A DNA stretch of 64,000 nucleotides, from NCBI GenBank assembly GCA_021781415.1, contig JAJXWW010000048.1, positions 62,001 to 126,000 on the forward strand, read 5' to 3'. The notes under the pieces were generated by a model, which was given only the letters and a program-made list of their open reading frames with translations, ran no database searches and was not told the DNA's origin. Source of the stretch: Planctomycetota bacterium (GTDB taxonomy: Bacteria > Planctomycetota > Planctomycetia > Gemmatales > Gemmataceae). The position numbers were made by a program, and so were the translations under genes. Below, piece after piece: positions 26,840 through 35,358 of this stretch (the stretch's first letter is position 1; each line of letters opens with the position of its first letter).

Positions 26840-28798
26840 ATGCCATCTTCCACCACTACCGATTTCGCTGCCTTCCTCGATACCGATCCAGCCTTATTCA
26901 ATGTGCAAACCAGCGCCGCCGGACCCGCCGGGAGTCTGCCGTTGACCGAGGAGCTGCTGCGCGAAGCGCCCAGCGGCGATTTGTTTGGTTGGACGCAGGA
27001 TGTCGGCATGGGCTGGACGCCGAGCGAGTTGGGACGGCGCGAGTTTCTGTTACTCAGCACGTCCGGCGGAATGCGCGACGCCGACGGCAAACCGATCGCA
27101 CTGGGCTATCACACGGGCCATTGGGAAGTCGGCTTGTTGATGAAGGCGGCGGCGGAGGAATTGCGGAAGTTGGGCTGCATCCCGTTCGCTGGATTCTGCA
27201 CCGATCCGTGCGATGGCCGCTCGCAGGGCACGACGGGCATGATGGACAGCCTGCCGTATCGCAACGATGCGGCGATGGTGCTGCGGCGTTTGATTCGTTC
27301 GCTGCCGACTCGCAAGGGTGTCCTCGGCGTGGCCACCTGCGATAAGGGCTTGCCGGCGATGATGATGGCGTTGGCGTCGATGCACGATTTGCCGTGCGTT
27401 CTCATCCCCGGCGGGGTGACGTTGCCCCCATCCAACGGCGAAGACGCGGGCAAGGTGCAGACCATCGGCGCACGCTTCGCCCACGGACAGATAACTTTGC
27501 AAGAGGCGGCGGAGATGGGCTGTCGCGCCTGCGCCTCGCCGGGCGGCGGTTGTCAGTTTCTCGGCACGGCGGCCACGGCACAGGTGGTTGGCGAAGCGCT
27601 CGGTCTGTCGCTGCCGCACTCCGCCCTCGCGCCATCGGGACAGCCGATCTGGCTCGACATGGCCCGCCGTTCCGCACGGGCAATCACTCAATTGCAGACT
27701 CGTAAAATCCACATTCGCCAGATCTTGACCGATGCCGCCGTTCGCAATGCGATGGTCGTTCATGCGGCCTTCGGCGGCTCGACGAATCTGCTGCTGCACA
27801 TTCCGGCCATCGCCTACCATGCGGGCTTGCGCCGTCCCAGCGTCGATGATTGGATCGAGATAAATCGCCGCGTGCCGCGCCTCGTCGATGCCTTGCCGAA
27901 CGGACCCGTCGGTCATCCAACGGTGCGCGTCTTCCTCGCCGGCGGCGTGCCGGAAGTGATGCTCCATCTGCGCCGCTTGGGATTGCTCGAGGTCGATTGC
28001 TTGACCGTCAGCGGCGAACCGCTCGATCGCGTCCTCGATTGGTGGGAGCAATCCGAACGCCGCCGAAAACTACGTCAAGTCTTGCAGGAAAAAGACGGCG
28101 TCGATCCCGATGCCGTCATCATGTCCCCCGACCGAGCGAAGCAGCGCGGCCTGACTTCGACGGTGACGTTTCCGCGCGGCAATCTGGCCCCCGAAGGCTC
28201 CGTCATCAAAAGCACGGCCATCGACTCCAGCGTGGTCGATGCCGACGGTGTCTATCGCAAGATCGGCCCGGCGCGCGTGTTCACCAGCGAGAAAGCCGCC
28301 ATCGCCGCCATCAAGAGTCACGTCGTTCGACCCGGCGACATCCTCGTCCTCATCTGTCGCGGACCTATGGGAGCGGGCATGGAGGAAATCTATCAGATCA
28401 CTTCGGCGCTCAAACATCTGAGCTTCGGCAAACAGGTGGCCGTGCTGACCGATGCTCGTTTCTCCGGTGTCTCAACGGGAGCGTGCATCGGCCACGTCGG
28501 CCCCGAAGCGCTGGCGGGCGGTCCCCTCGGCAAAGTGCGCGACGGCGACCGCATCCAAATTGTCATCGACCGCAATCGTCTGGAAGGCAGCATCGACCTC
28601 ATCGGCGAGGGGGAACGGCAATTCGGCGTCGAAGAGGGTACGCGCGTCCTAGCGTCTCGCTCGCCGCGCTCCGATCTCCATGCCGATCCCGATTTGCCGG
28701 ACGATACGCGCTTGTGGGCGGCCTTACAGCGCGTCGGCGGCGGAACGTGGGGCGGCTGCGTCTACGATGTCGAAGCGATTGTTCGAGCGCTCGGTTAA
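26840..28798 (+). CDS. IlvD/Edd-family dehydratase, YjhG/YagF (D-xylonate dehydratase) type
   Basis: About 652 residues, the length of the YjhG/YagF subgroup. It dehydrates a sugar acid to a 2-keto-3-deoxy acid using an iron-sulfur cluster. Supporting stretches: [34 protein letters not shown], the cysteine-bearing [57 protein letters not shown]. The ATG at 26840 starts the conserved part, 18 nt after the previous stop, with a GAGG site; the longer frame from 26585 overlaps the YcxB-like gene. The exact substrate (xylonate or another pentonate or hexonate) cannot be fixed from sequence alone. Confidence 0.9.
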   Translation: MPSSTTTDFAAFLDTDPALFNVQTSAAGPAGSLPLTEELLREAPSGDLFGWTQDVGMGWTPSELGRREFLLLSTSGGMRDADGKPIALGYHTGHWEVGLLMKAAAEELRKLGCIPFAGFCTDPCDGRSQGTTGMMDSLPYRNDAAMVLRRLIRSLPTRKGVLGVATCDKGLPAMMMALASMHDLPCVLIPGGVTLPPSNGEDAGKVQTIGARFAHGQITLQEAAEMGCRACASPGGGCQFLGTAATAQVVGEALGLSLPHSALAPSGQPIWLDMARRSARAITQLQTRKIHIRQILTDAAVRNAMVVHAAFGGSTNLLLHIPAIAYHAGLRRPSVDDWIEINRRVPRLVDALPNGPVGHPTVRVFLAGGVPEVMLHLRRLGLLEVDCLTVSGEPLDRVLDWWEQSERRRKLRQVLQEKDGVDPDAVIMSPDRAKQRGLTSTVTFPRGNLAPEGSVIKSTAIDSSVVDADGVYRKIGPARVFTSEKAAIAAIKSHVVRPGDILVLICRGPMGAGMEEIYQITSALKHLSFGKQVAVLTDARFSGVSTGACIGHVGPEALAGGPLGKVRDGDRIQIVIDRNRLEGSIDLIGEGERQFGVEEGTRVLASRSPRSDLHADPDLPDDTRLWAALQRVGGGTWGGCVYDVEAIVRALG

Positions 28799-29178
28799 TG
28801 GGTACAATTGCCGATGTACGCGCGGAAAAAGAAGCCAACAAGATGAACTCCCAAGGGGTTTTCCGACGGAAGTCGTCGTTCCCCGACACCTTACGAAGAC
28901 GCCCTGCGTCTGCGGCGGCAAAACGTGTATCGCCGGCCATCGCATCCGCGCGATGGATGTCCTCGTCTAGCCGCGAGCGCGCGGTTCTCTGCGCTGCACA
29001 ATCCGGCTTGGCGAAGGCGCGATTCCGAGAATGACGGAAACAACGCTTTCTCCAGCACTAACGGAGGCACGGGGATAAGAGAATTACATTAAGATAAGCC
29101 GAAGCAATCTTCCGCGTTTCGAGGAGGTAATGTGGTCGATGTTTTTCGACAGATCATTCCACCGCCAGGAGACGCACA
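28799..29178. other. Intergenic stretch with a DUF433 remnant
   Basis: Contains the decayed antitoxin-like fragment at 28843-28970. The remaining 200 bp hold no gene I can support and include the leader of the TIGR03000 gene, which has CAGGAG near its start. Confidence 0.6.
28843..28970 (+). pseudogene. Truncated and frameshifted DUF433 antitoxin-like gene
   Basis: One frame reads PRHLTKTPCVCGGKTCIAGH followed by RIRAMDVLV and a TAG. This matches the N-terminal third of DUF433 proteins (usual pattern: hITrTPGVCGGkPCIaGhRIRVmDVlv). The only nearby ATG (28843) is one base out of this frame, and the C-terminal two thirds of the family are missing. It therefore looks like a decayed toxin-antitoxin remnant. 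Confidence 0.65.
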
Positions 29179-29841
29179 ATGAGGAAGGCAACGACTTTAC
29201 CGGGTGTAACGCTTAGCGCGTTGGTACTCTTACTCTCCTCGTGCGAGAGCGCCTCGGCGGGATGGTTTCGCGGCCCATACGATTACTCGCTCGGTCCCTA
29301 CCGAGGCGGCGACCAGTTGAGCTATTTCGAGGCTTACAACTACTACGGCGTGGCCAACGTCTCGACTTATCCGTACTGGGCGGCTGGAGTTTATCCCTAT
29401 TTTTGGGAATCGCCTTACACCTGGGGCAGCGGCTCGCGCTATCCCTCGCTCTTCAGTCGAAACTATCGTCCCGGATATTACAACGCCATCAACCCCGCCT
29501 ATCTGACACCACCCCGTTCCTACAGTTCCACCAAGGCGGGGGCACTCGACGTGGTCCTTCCGCCGATGAACAAGGTCAACGGCTTGGCGGCCGTCATCGA
29601 CGTGAAGATGCCCTGCTACGGCAATCTGTGGGTGGACGATATTCCGACCGAGCAACTCGGCACCGACCGCCTGTTTCGCTCGCCCCCCTTGGCCAAGAAC
29701 GCGGAGTACATCTACGTTCTTCGCGCACGCTGGCTGGACGGTGAAGGCAAGTCGGTCGAGCAGACGCGCGAGGTCCGCGTTCACAGCGGCCAACGGCTCC
29801 TAGTGGTCTTTCCCAAGACCGACGAACCCGCTCGCCCCTAA
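29179..29841 (+). CDS. Secreted TIGR03000-domain protein
   Basis: About 220 residues. An N-terminal signal (VTLSALVLLLSSCESASAG) could be a normal signal peptide or a lipobox with the cysteine in LSSC. Residues 30-115 are Tyr/Gly/Pro-rich. The last 75 residues form the planctomycete TIGR03000 domain (VDDIPTEQLGTDRLFRSPPL, YVLRARWLDGEGKSVEQTRE). This domain is common in secreted planctomycete proteins; the role is unknown. CAGGAG lies about 10 nt before the ATG. Confidence 0.88.
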   Translation: MRKATTLPGVTLSALVLLLSSCESASAGWFRGPYDYSLGPYRGGDQLSYFEAYNYYGVANVSTYPYWAAGVYPYFWESPYTWGSGSRYPSLFSRNYRPGYYNAINPAYLTPPRSYSSTKAGALDVVLPPMNKVNGLAAVIDVKMPCYGNLWVDDIPTEQLGTDRLFRSPPLAKNAEYIYVLRARWLDGEGKSVEQTREVRVHSGQRLLVVFPKTDEPARP

Positions 29842-29852
29842 ATTGGATATTT

Positions 29853-30004
29853 CACCGCGGAGAATCCAGAGAGCGTAGAGGAAGAAAGAGAAACGAGTCA
29901 GATATAGTGCTCTCGCATGATGGCGCGGCAAACTCGTTCTACTCTCGGTGCGCTTAAGATCTTGAGGATTCCTCTTTTGTATTTTCTCCGCGATCTCCGC
30001 GGTG
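29853..30004. repeat. Inverted-repeat element of about 150 bp
   Basis: CACCGCGGAGA (29853-29863) and TCTCCGCGGTG (29994-30004) are perfect inverted ends. The interior has AGAGGAAGAAAGAGAAA facing TCCTCTTTTGTATTTTC. No coding frame is inside. It could be a MITE-like or REP-like unit, or a weak terminator of the gene before it. Confidence 0.5.
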
Positions 30005-30103
30005 ATCTATCAAGGCTCGGTTGAGGGGGCGAGTCGCAGCGGACGAGTGTTCGGAGAACGGCGTTTTGAGGCTGGAAAACCAGGATCGCGGCCCCGGTCA
30101 GCT

Positions 30104-30352
30104 TCAGCCGTTGGTTCGGCGCTTTCGTCCGCGAGCCGATAGGTCGCCGATGATTTCGCTGACGCCATCGTGATCGAAGATCACGGGAACGCCACCTGGA
30201 GCTGCCAGCAAGGCTAGGCCGTCATTCACTGCCAAAGTATCGGGGTGATCCACTTCATGCCGATTACCGCCGACGGTAACGACTGTGAAGGGACGAAACG
30301 GCGTCCGGTGTTTGAAGGCACGAATGGTCTCGGTAAATGTGTCTCGGTTCAT
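30104..30352 (-). CDS. Small hypothetical protein, same pattern as 60716-61009
   Basis: About 82 residues. The N-terminal pattern TPFRPFTVVTVGGNRHEVDH resembles RPFVPFRLHLSEGNPIEV of the gene at 60716, so the two are probably one family of small planctomycete proteins. The ATG at 30352 (GAGGA 6 nt upstream) is better than the GTG at 30358. Its ATG overlaps the stop of the DUF433-like gene upstream (ATGA), which suggests they are translated together. No known function. Confidence 0.65.
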   Translation of the reverse strand: MNRDTFTETIRAFKHRTPFRPFTVVTVGGNRHEVDHPDTLAVNDGLALLAAPGGVPVIFDHDGVSEIIGDLSARGRKRRTNG

Positions 30353-30564
30353 CGCCACTCCTCATCGGTCAAATCGCACCTTCTTGCGATCACCACCAGC
30401 ATACTCCGCTCGCGCTCGGCAGCGAAGGCGAAGCAGACTTGGATGTCTTCTGTAGTCAGGTACGGAAAGTCATCCAGTACCTCGGCAGCGGTCATCCCGG
30501 CCGCGAGGTGGGAGAGTCTGATCATCCCCGGGAGGAGTACAAGGCAAGCTGCTGGAAACCACAT
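30349..30564 (-). CDS. DUF433-like antitoxin, N-terminally shortened
   Basis: About 71 residues. The part LAAGMTAAEVLDDFPYLTTE followed by DIQVCFAFAAERE is the C-terminal helical half of DUF433 proteins. The N-terminal half (with the usual GGxPCIxGTRI) is not in this frame, so the gene may be truncated or use a diverged start. It overlaps the next gene by ATGA. DUF433 proteins are usually antitoxins paired with DUF5615 PIN-like toxins; no such toxin is next to it here. Confidence 0.55.
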   Translation of the reverse strand: MWFPAACLVLLPGMIRLSHLAAGMTAAEVLDDFPYLTTEDIQVCFAFAAERERSMLVVIARRCDLTDEEWR

Positions 30565-30947
30565 CGACTCCAGGTATTCATGCCCAGCATCCTTATACCA
30601 GAACCACTGGCATTTTACCTTCCTGCGAACGGCCCTTCATCGTCGGAGTAGACCTCGGCCATTGTCCTATTCGGGCCACCCGACTTGAGCCTACCAACAA
30701 ACCAACTTGGAAATTCATGCCGATTTATCTCCAACAGCGCATGCCGGTCGAGTAGCGGGTGAGTCCTGCGCCAGATCTGCCCCCTCAGACCAGTGCTTGC
30801 AAGTTTAGCCGCACATAGTGCAAGCCTTCCCAATCGCCCCTCGCGGAGTTTAACTGGCTTCGATACGATTCTACGACTATGCTTTCTCCATTCTCAAACT
30901 TGCTCCTCGTTCCCAATCTCCGATTGGGAACGCACGCGGTGGGGAAA
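30565..30947. other. Gene-poor stretch, possibly a decayed gene
   Basis: The minus strand has an open frame (30615-30833) ending in EVYSDDEGPFAGR. The frame one base away continues KCQWFWYKDAGHEYLES directly into the DUF433-like gene. This could be an older, longer gene broken by a frameshift, but I recognise no family in it. The stretch also holds a perfect hairpin at 30909-30931. Confidence 0.4.
30909..30931. repeat. Perfect 10-bp hairpin, possible terminator of the minus-strand lipoprotein gene
   Basis: GTTCCCAATC, loop TCC, GATTGGGAAC. It belongs to the same type as 24986-25004 (CCTCGTTCCCA context) and lies 17 nt after the stop at 30948 on the minus strand. Confidence 0.55.
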
Positions 30948-31298
30948 TCACTTTTTCGAGGACGATTCGTTGGCGGCTTTTAGTTTCCTGACGGCGGCCA
31001 GCGTTTTCTCTGGGTCTTTCAGTGCCATCGTTTCGCAGCCCTTACAACACAGGAAGACCGGCTGATTCTCGATCGTTACCTTAAAGGGCTTGCCCATCTT
31101 GCCGAGGCGATTTTCCGGTTCGACGGCGCAATACTTCTGTGCCTCGGCCAGCTTGCGATCCTCGGGAGCGAGTTTATCCAGTGCAGCGTTGATCTTCGTC
31201 TCGTCACTCGGAGGAGCGGCGGGTGGGTTGCCGGTACATCCCAGAGCGAAACAACTGGAAAGGATAGCCAACGGCAGCCAGGGGTGGATAGGTTGCAT
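30948..31298 (-). CDS. Lipoprotein with a cysteine metal-binding (YHS/TRASH-like) motif
   Basis: About 116 residues. A lipoprotein signal is seen in ILSSCFALGC, with the lipidated Cys at about residue 21. The mature part contains KYCAVEPENRLGKMGKPFKV and then VFLCCKGCETMALKDPEKT: a lone Cys plus a CCKGC cluster, as in small heavy-metal-binding domains of the YHS/TRASH kind common in planctomycetes. Likely periplasmic metal (copper) binding, inferred. AAGGAG lies 6 nt before the ATG. It ends in Lys/Ser residues. Confidence 0.75.
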   Translation of the reverse strand: MQPIHPWLPLAILSSCFALGCTGNPPAAPPSDETKINAALDKLAPEDRKLAEAQKYCAVEPENRLGKMGKPFKVTIENQPVFLCCKGCETMALKDPEKTLAAVRKLKAANESSSKK

Positions 31299-31409
31299 CT
31301 GTGTCTCCTTGCAGCAGTAAACGTTTGCCCAATAGCTTATGATAGCAGATCCGCGTTCCGACAGAGCGCATGGAGACGGGTGGGAACCGCTCGTCGGTCT
31401 CTAAACGAA

Positions 31410-31451
31410 ATCGGAGTGGAGGGCGAAATCGTTCGCACCCTCCACTCCGAT
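31410..31451 (-). terminator. Terminator of the collagen-like secreted protein gene
   Basis: ATCGGAGTGGAGGG (31410-31423) and CCCTCCACTCCGAT (31438-31451) form a perfect 14-bp stem. On the minus strand the stem is followed by TTTCGTTT. It starts 21 nt after the stop at 31472. Confidence 0.75.
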
Positions 31452-31471
31452 ATTGAGACATTAAAGATCTT

Positions 31472-31906
31472 CTATCTCACATAAGACGGTTCGTCTTTAT
31501 CGTAGTACATGAAGAAATCGCGCGGACTACGAGCGTAAGGGTGCGTCGGAAACATCGGCGGACAACTCTGAGGGTTCGCTCCTGGAACAAAGCCGACCGA
31601 ATTGGGCATGCCAGGCATGCCTGGCATGCCTGGTGCGCCGGAGACACCAGGCGCTCCCGGCGCGCCGGGCATTCGCTGAGGAGGCGGGCCGGGGACCATG
31701 CCCTGAAACGGCGGATACGGCGGACGCAGACAGTACGCTGGCCCATAGGTCAGACCGCATGGGCTGGTCCAATAAAATCCTGGACCACAGGCATCCGGAT
31801 TTTGGGGGATCGAGGGATAATAACAACCCGCATAGTGTTGGGCCTGTGCCAGGCTCGCACCGAGCAGCAAGCTCACCATGGCCCCGAACACAAGGTTCCG
31901 TCTCAT
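31472..31906 (-). CDS. Small secreted Gly/Pro-rich protein with collagen-like repeats
   Basis: About 144 residues. Signal peptide LVFGAMVSLLLGASLAQAQ, then a Cys/Pro/Tyr-rich segment and a collagen-like run of Gly-X-Pro triplets (GAPGAPGVSGAPGMPGMPGM), encoded by near-identical 9-bp units. No family recognised; probably an envelope or matrix protein. AAAGGAG lies 8 nt upstream. The leader (GAAAGGAGTC) is the same as that of the gene at 32122, suggesting related expression. Confidence 0.75.
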   Translation of the reverse strand: MRRNLVFGAMVSLLLGASLAQAQHYAGCYYPSIPQNPDACGPGFYWTSPCGLTYGPAYCLRPPYPPFQGMVPGPPPQRMPGAPGAPGVSGAPGMPGMPGMPNSVGFVPGANPQSCPPMFPTHPYARSPRDFFMYYDKDEPSYVR

Positions 31907-32065
31907 CGTTGCGACTCCTTTCGGAAGGAATGTGCGGATACAGAAGCGCTTGGCTTCGTACCATAGCCTACCTCACGAATGGGATGTCGCGCGGCGAATG
32001 CGGAGAGATTTGCTTGCTTTTTGAGGACGGTGGCGCGGATGGCGCGGGTGGTAGGAAATGAAAGA

Positions 32066-32094
32066 GGCCAGCTCTCGGAAGCCGAGAGCTGGCC
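32066..32094 (-). terminator. Terminator of the small secreted protein gene at 32122
   Basis: GGCCAGCTCTCGG, loop AAG, CCGAGAGCTGGCC: a perfect 13-bp stem with a 3-nt loop. On the minus strand it is followed by TCTTTCATTTCC. It lies 27 nt after the stop at 32122. Confidence 0.85.
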
Positions 32095-32121
32095 CTGAAA
32101 CCCGAATATCAGGTGGGCGAA

Positions 32122-32550
32122 TTAATAACCGCCCGGACCCGGCATCATGCCAGGGGCGCATCCGGGACCGGTCGGAGCGCCGCTGAGGCAAGCGTTGGGG
32201 GCGGCCCATTGCATGCCCGGCACGACGAAGACCGGAGCGTAGTTGACGCGACCGCAGCTTCCGCCCGGGCCGCCGCAACCAGCGTTAATCTGATAGCCGT
32301 GGTTCTTGTAGTACGCCACCCAATCGATATGATCGAGAGCGCAATAGTAGTTTTTCAGGGCGTCGTAGTAGTCGTGCCAGAACTTTTGCAGGCGCTCCTC
32401 TTCGGCCGTAAGACACTTGTAGCGCTTGGCGAAGATGTTCCAGGTGGGTTGGTAGCCGCTGTAGGTCAGCGAACTCCAGCTCGCGTGCGATTGATTGGCG
32501 CTCAGAGCAAATCCCAACACGGCGCAAACCATCAAGCCGATCCGTTTCAT
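32122..32550 (-). CDS. Small secreted protein of unknown family
   Basis: About 142 residues. Signal peptide (IGLMVCAVLGFALSANQSHA), then an aromatic helical part (LQKFWHDYYDALKNYYCALD) and a Gly/Cys/Pro-rich C-terminus (CGGPGGSCGRVNYAPVFVVP; GAPTGPGCAPGMMPGPGGY). The ATG at 32550 has AAAGGAG 6 nt upstream; an in-frame start 15 nt earlier lacks spacing. Probably related in expression to the gene at 31472. Not recognised. Confidence 0.72.
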   Translation of the reverse strand: MKRIGLMVCAVLGFALSANQSHASWSSLTYSGYQPTWNIFAKRYKCLTAEEERLQKFWHDYYDALKNYYCALDHIDWVAYYKNHGYQINAGCGGPGGSCGRVNYAPVFVVPGMQWAAPNACLSGAPTGPGCAPGMMPGPGGY

Positions 32551-32861
32551 TGTGACTCCTTTCACAAGGAAGACCCCAGTCGTCCACGGGGCGGCTATCA
32601 GCCGGGGGGCGCTCCATCGTCCCCAATCCGATACCCGTGAAGGGGTGGTTTTGTCGCGATGCGGCCTCGTCTTTTTTATTCCAACTCATCCGCATCCGGC
32701 ACATTTAGAATCGACCGAGAAGGCGGAGAAGTGCGGACAAAACGAATGCAACACACGCACGCGGACTTTGCTCTTTGGGCATATCGGGCAAAATCGTTTC
32801 CGTTTGCCCATGTTCTCTCGCTTATCGAAACCAAGCGCGGGGATAAGCGAACTCCCGTCGA
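32551..32861. other. Intergenic stretch between a small secreted protein gene and dnaA
   Basis: No gene supported. It includes the leader of the 32550 gene and the 3' end region of dnaA. I see no cluster of DnaA boxes. Confidence 0.5.
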
Positions 32862-34298
32862 TCAACGCAGCAACTCGCGTTCGACGCGCTCGATCAGTTC
32901 GCGGATGCCGACGCTTCGTTGGCCGAGGGCTAAATCGGCGTCGGCCTCGATCCATTGGCGCACTTTCTTCTCGGCGGCAACGGCGGTACTGTGATTGCGG
33001 CCTCCGAAGTGCTTGCCGATGTCGCTGTACGAGGCAGCCGTGTGCTTCCGAGCCAGATACATTGCCGCCATGCGCGGATGACTGACCGCCCACGCCCGCG
33101 CTTTCGATTGCAAGATGCCATGCTCCAAACGCAGCACCAAACAAACGGAGCGATCGATGTCGTCCAGCTGCACGACGCGCACGGCATGGCGCAGCAGATC
33201 CGCCAACGCCTCGCGCACCAAGGGAACATCGATGGCGCGTCCGGTGACGCGGCTGAAGTGGCGGATGCTGTGGATCGCGCCTTCCAACTCGCGGACGTTG
33301 CCGCGCAGCTGGCCGGACAGAAAGCGCAACACCTCGTCGGGCAGCGGCTTCTCGTTCTTCGGACACGCTTTGTGTCGCAATATCTCCAGCCGAGTCGCGG
33401 CGTCGGGCGGCGTCAATCCCCAGACGACGCCGCCGAGCAAGCGGTCGGTCAACTCCGGGGTAAAGTCGTCGGCCAAGCGCGGGTGGCAATCGCAGGTCAG
33501 AACCATCTGCCGACCGTCCGCTTGCAGCGCGTCGAAAGTGTGCAGAAATTCGGCCTGCGTCGCCTTCTTCGAGGCCAAAAAGTGCAGATCGTCGACCAGC
33601 AACGCATCGCATTCGCGGAACTGCTTGCGAAACCCCGTCAGCTTATTCAGCCGCATCGCCTGGACGAAACGGTTGGTGAAATCCTCGCTCGTCAGATAGA
33701 GAACGCGCCAATCGGCATGGGCACGGCGCAGGCCGGCGTAAATGCCTTCGAGTAGATGCGTCTTCCCCGTGCCGACGGGGCCGTGCAGAACGATCGGATT
33801 AGCTCCCTCTCCGGGCGATTCGATGACGCTCTGGGCGGCGGCAAAGGCAACGCGATTGCACGCACCGACAATAAAATCGCTCAGACGATGCCAGCGCCTC
33901 GCTCGGCTCGTGGTCTCGCGCGGCTTCTCGGTTTCCCGCTCCGCTCCGGCCTTCTTCGACTTGGGATCGGAATGGGGAACGGGGATGGGTTTGGGAGCGG
34001 GAGTCTCGCGGGCTTCGTCCTGTTCGCGCCGCGCCGCCTGGAATAGCTCCGGATCGATGACGAAACGCACCTGCATCGTCTGCCCGAAGACTTCGCGGGC
34101 GGCCTCGGCGGTGGCCGTGCCGAAGTTCTTTTCCACCCACTCGGCAAAGTGACGATTGGGTACGCCAACCGTCAGCTGATCGTCGGCGCGATGGAAGCGC
34201 GTTCGTCCTTCAAACCAGAGTCTGTAGCGTGGTTCGCCGATGCGCCGGACGAGTTCTTTCTCCAGCGCCTGCATCAAGTTACGTTCGCGGACAGTCAA
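32862..34298 (-). CDS. dnaA: Chromosomal replication initiator DnaA
   Basis: About 478 residues. Domain I (LEKELVRRIGEPRYRLWFEG), a Pro/Glu/Lys-rich linker (residues 92-135), then the AAA+ core: Walker A GPVGTGKT (173-180), Walker B LLVDDLHF (about 233-240), sensor-like TCDCHPRLADDF. The C-terminal helix-turn-helix has YSDIGKHFGGRNHSTAVAA, matching the DnaA signature. The start is a TTG at 34298 with GGGGGAA upstream; an ATG eight codons in is an alternative. Its neighbours are not dnaN or recF, unlike the usual order in many bacteria. Confidence 0.95.
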   Translation of the reverse strand: MTVRERNLMQALEKELVRRIGEPRYRLWFEGRTRFHRADDQLTVGVPNRHFAEWVEKNFGTATAEAAREVFGQTMQVRFVIDPELFQAARREQDEARETPAPKPIPVPHSDPKSKKAGAERETEKPRETTSRARRWHRLSDFIVGACNRVAFAAAQSVIESPGEGANPIVLHGPVGTGKTHLLEGIYAGLRRAHADWRVLYLTSEDFTNRFVQAMRLNKLTGFRKQFRECDALLVDDLHFLASKKATQAEFLHTFDALQADGRQMVLTCDCHPRLADDFTPELTDRLLGGVVWGLTPPDAATRLEILRHKACPKNEKPLPDEVLRFLSGQLRGNVRELEGAIHSIRHFSRVTGRAIDVPLVREALADLLRHAVRVVQLDDIDRSVCLVLRLEHGILQSKARAWAVSHPRMAAMYLARKHTAASYSDIGKHFGGRNHSTAVAAEKKVRQWIEADADLALGQRSVGIRELIERVERELLR

Positions 34299-34685
34299 GG
34301 GATTCCCCCGGCGCGCAGTCGGTCTGCGAAGGTGGATTTCATTCGGCTGGGATGAGTAATCCGGATCGCGGACAGAACCGTCTCTCGTTCCGATGGAGGT
34401 ACGCTAGGACGGGCAATTCTAGTCCGCGAACGAGGGTTCGCCAACAGCCGTCACGCGCTTTTGTCCCTGTCCGACCGCTTCGAGTGCGGCATTCTCGGCA
34501 CGATAGGCAATTCACTTTCGGAGACGGAAATCGAGATGGCCCACGAAGGGGTGTTTGGCAAAATGGGGCGATTGCGAAGGAGGCATCGAAAAGGCCGGAG
34601 CCGGAAGAATGGGCGATGGAAACGATTCCATCGCTCGCTTCTCCGGCTCCGTGAATTGTGTCCGATGGGTCTGTATCGATTCGAA
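34299..34685. other. Intergenic stretch upstream of dnaA
   Basis: 387 bp without a supported gene. It must hold the dnaA promoter at its low end and the terminator of the DUF2203 gene (34597-34650) at its high end. No DnaA-box cluster or AT-rich unwinding region is visible, so I do not call an origin. Confidence 0.5.
34597..34650 (-). terminator. Two-part hairpin terminator of the DUF2203 gene
   Basis: Outer stem GGAGCCGGA (34597-34605) with TCCGGCTCC (34642-34650), inner stem CGATGGAA (34614-34621) with TTCCATCG (34626-34633). On the minus strand the hairpin is followed by GGCCTTTTC. It begins 36 nt after the stop at 34686. Confidence 0.6.
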
Positions 34686-35195
34686 CTACGACTTCTGCCG
34701 GCGCGATTTGCCGCGGCGGGAACGCGGCACGGGCGGACTCTTGGTCCACGATTCCGGGACGGCGTGCCGCACCGGATCGCCGGAGAAGTTCCAGAACACA
34801 ACATCGTCTTCGCCGGGACGCCACGAGAAGAAGGCGCGGCGATCGTTCACAATGGTCGGGAAACCGATGAGTCCCGACGCGCCGTGCAAGGCGACCACGC
34901 CCAACACTTCAAGTTCGGCATACGCCTCCTGGAGATCCTTCTCCACGGCGGCGAGTTCCTCCTGAACTTGATACCGCCGCGAGCGTTGCGGCCAAGTCAA
35001 CGTGTTGCGTTGGCTGTCGAGACGATCTCGTTCGGGGCGCAGCTGGGCGAGGCGTTCGTGGCCGGCCATCATGTCGGCGACGATGCGTCCCACCAAGGGC
35101 AGCATGGCATGAGTGGCACCCCACGTCAGCACCAGATCATTTGGGCCAGGCCGTTCATATGCCCCCGGCACCCGATTTTCGGTGAAACCGTTCAT
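34686..35195 (-). CDS. DUF2203-family protein
   Basis: About 169 residues. N-terminal helices with a coiled-coil (RSRRYQVQEELAAVEKDLQE) followed by the family C-terminal part (ELEVLGVVALHGASGLIGFP, RRAFFSWRPGEDDVVFWNF). This matches DUF2203, a small cytoplasmic family of unknown function. The protein ends with a basic tail (PRSRRGKSRRQKS). The ATG at 35195 has GGGGGAA 6 nt upstream. It lies upstream of dnaA on the same strand but is separated from it by a terminator. Confidence 0.8.
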   Translation of the reverse strand: MNGFTENRVPGAYERPGPNDLVLTWGATHAMLPLVGRIVADMMAGHERLAQLRPERDRLDSQRNTLTWPQRSRRYQVQEELAAVEKDLQEAYAELEVLGVVALHGASGLIGFPTIVNDRRAFFSWRPGEDDVVFWNFSGDPVRHAVPESWTKSPPVPRSRRGKSRRQKS

Positions 35196-35358
35196 CAATC
35201 ATTCCCCCTAAGCCATGGAGCCAGGTGTCCTTTATCCACCTGCTATTCTACGGTCGGAGATCAAGGGCGCGCGCCTGAATCGAATCGCCGCGTTTGCAAC
35301 CGGAAATAGAGGAAGATAGGCGGGCGCAGAGGGAAGGGTTCGCCCGGACGGTTGTTTC

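Noticed and set aside
34299-34685. Replication origin next to dnaA
   Set aside because: No cluster of DnaA boxes and no AT-rich stretch can be seen.
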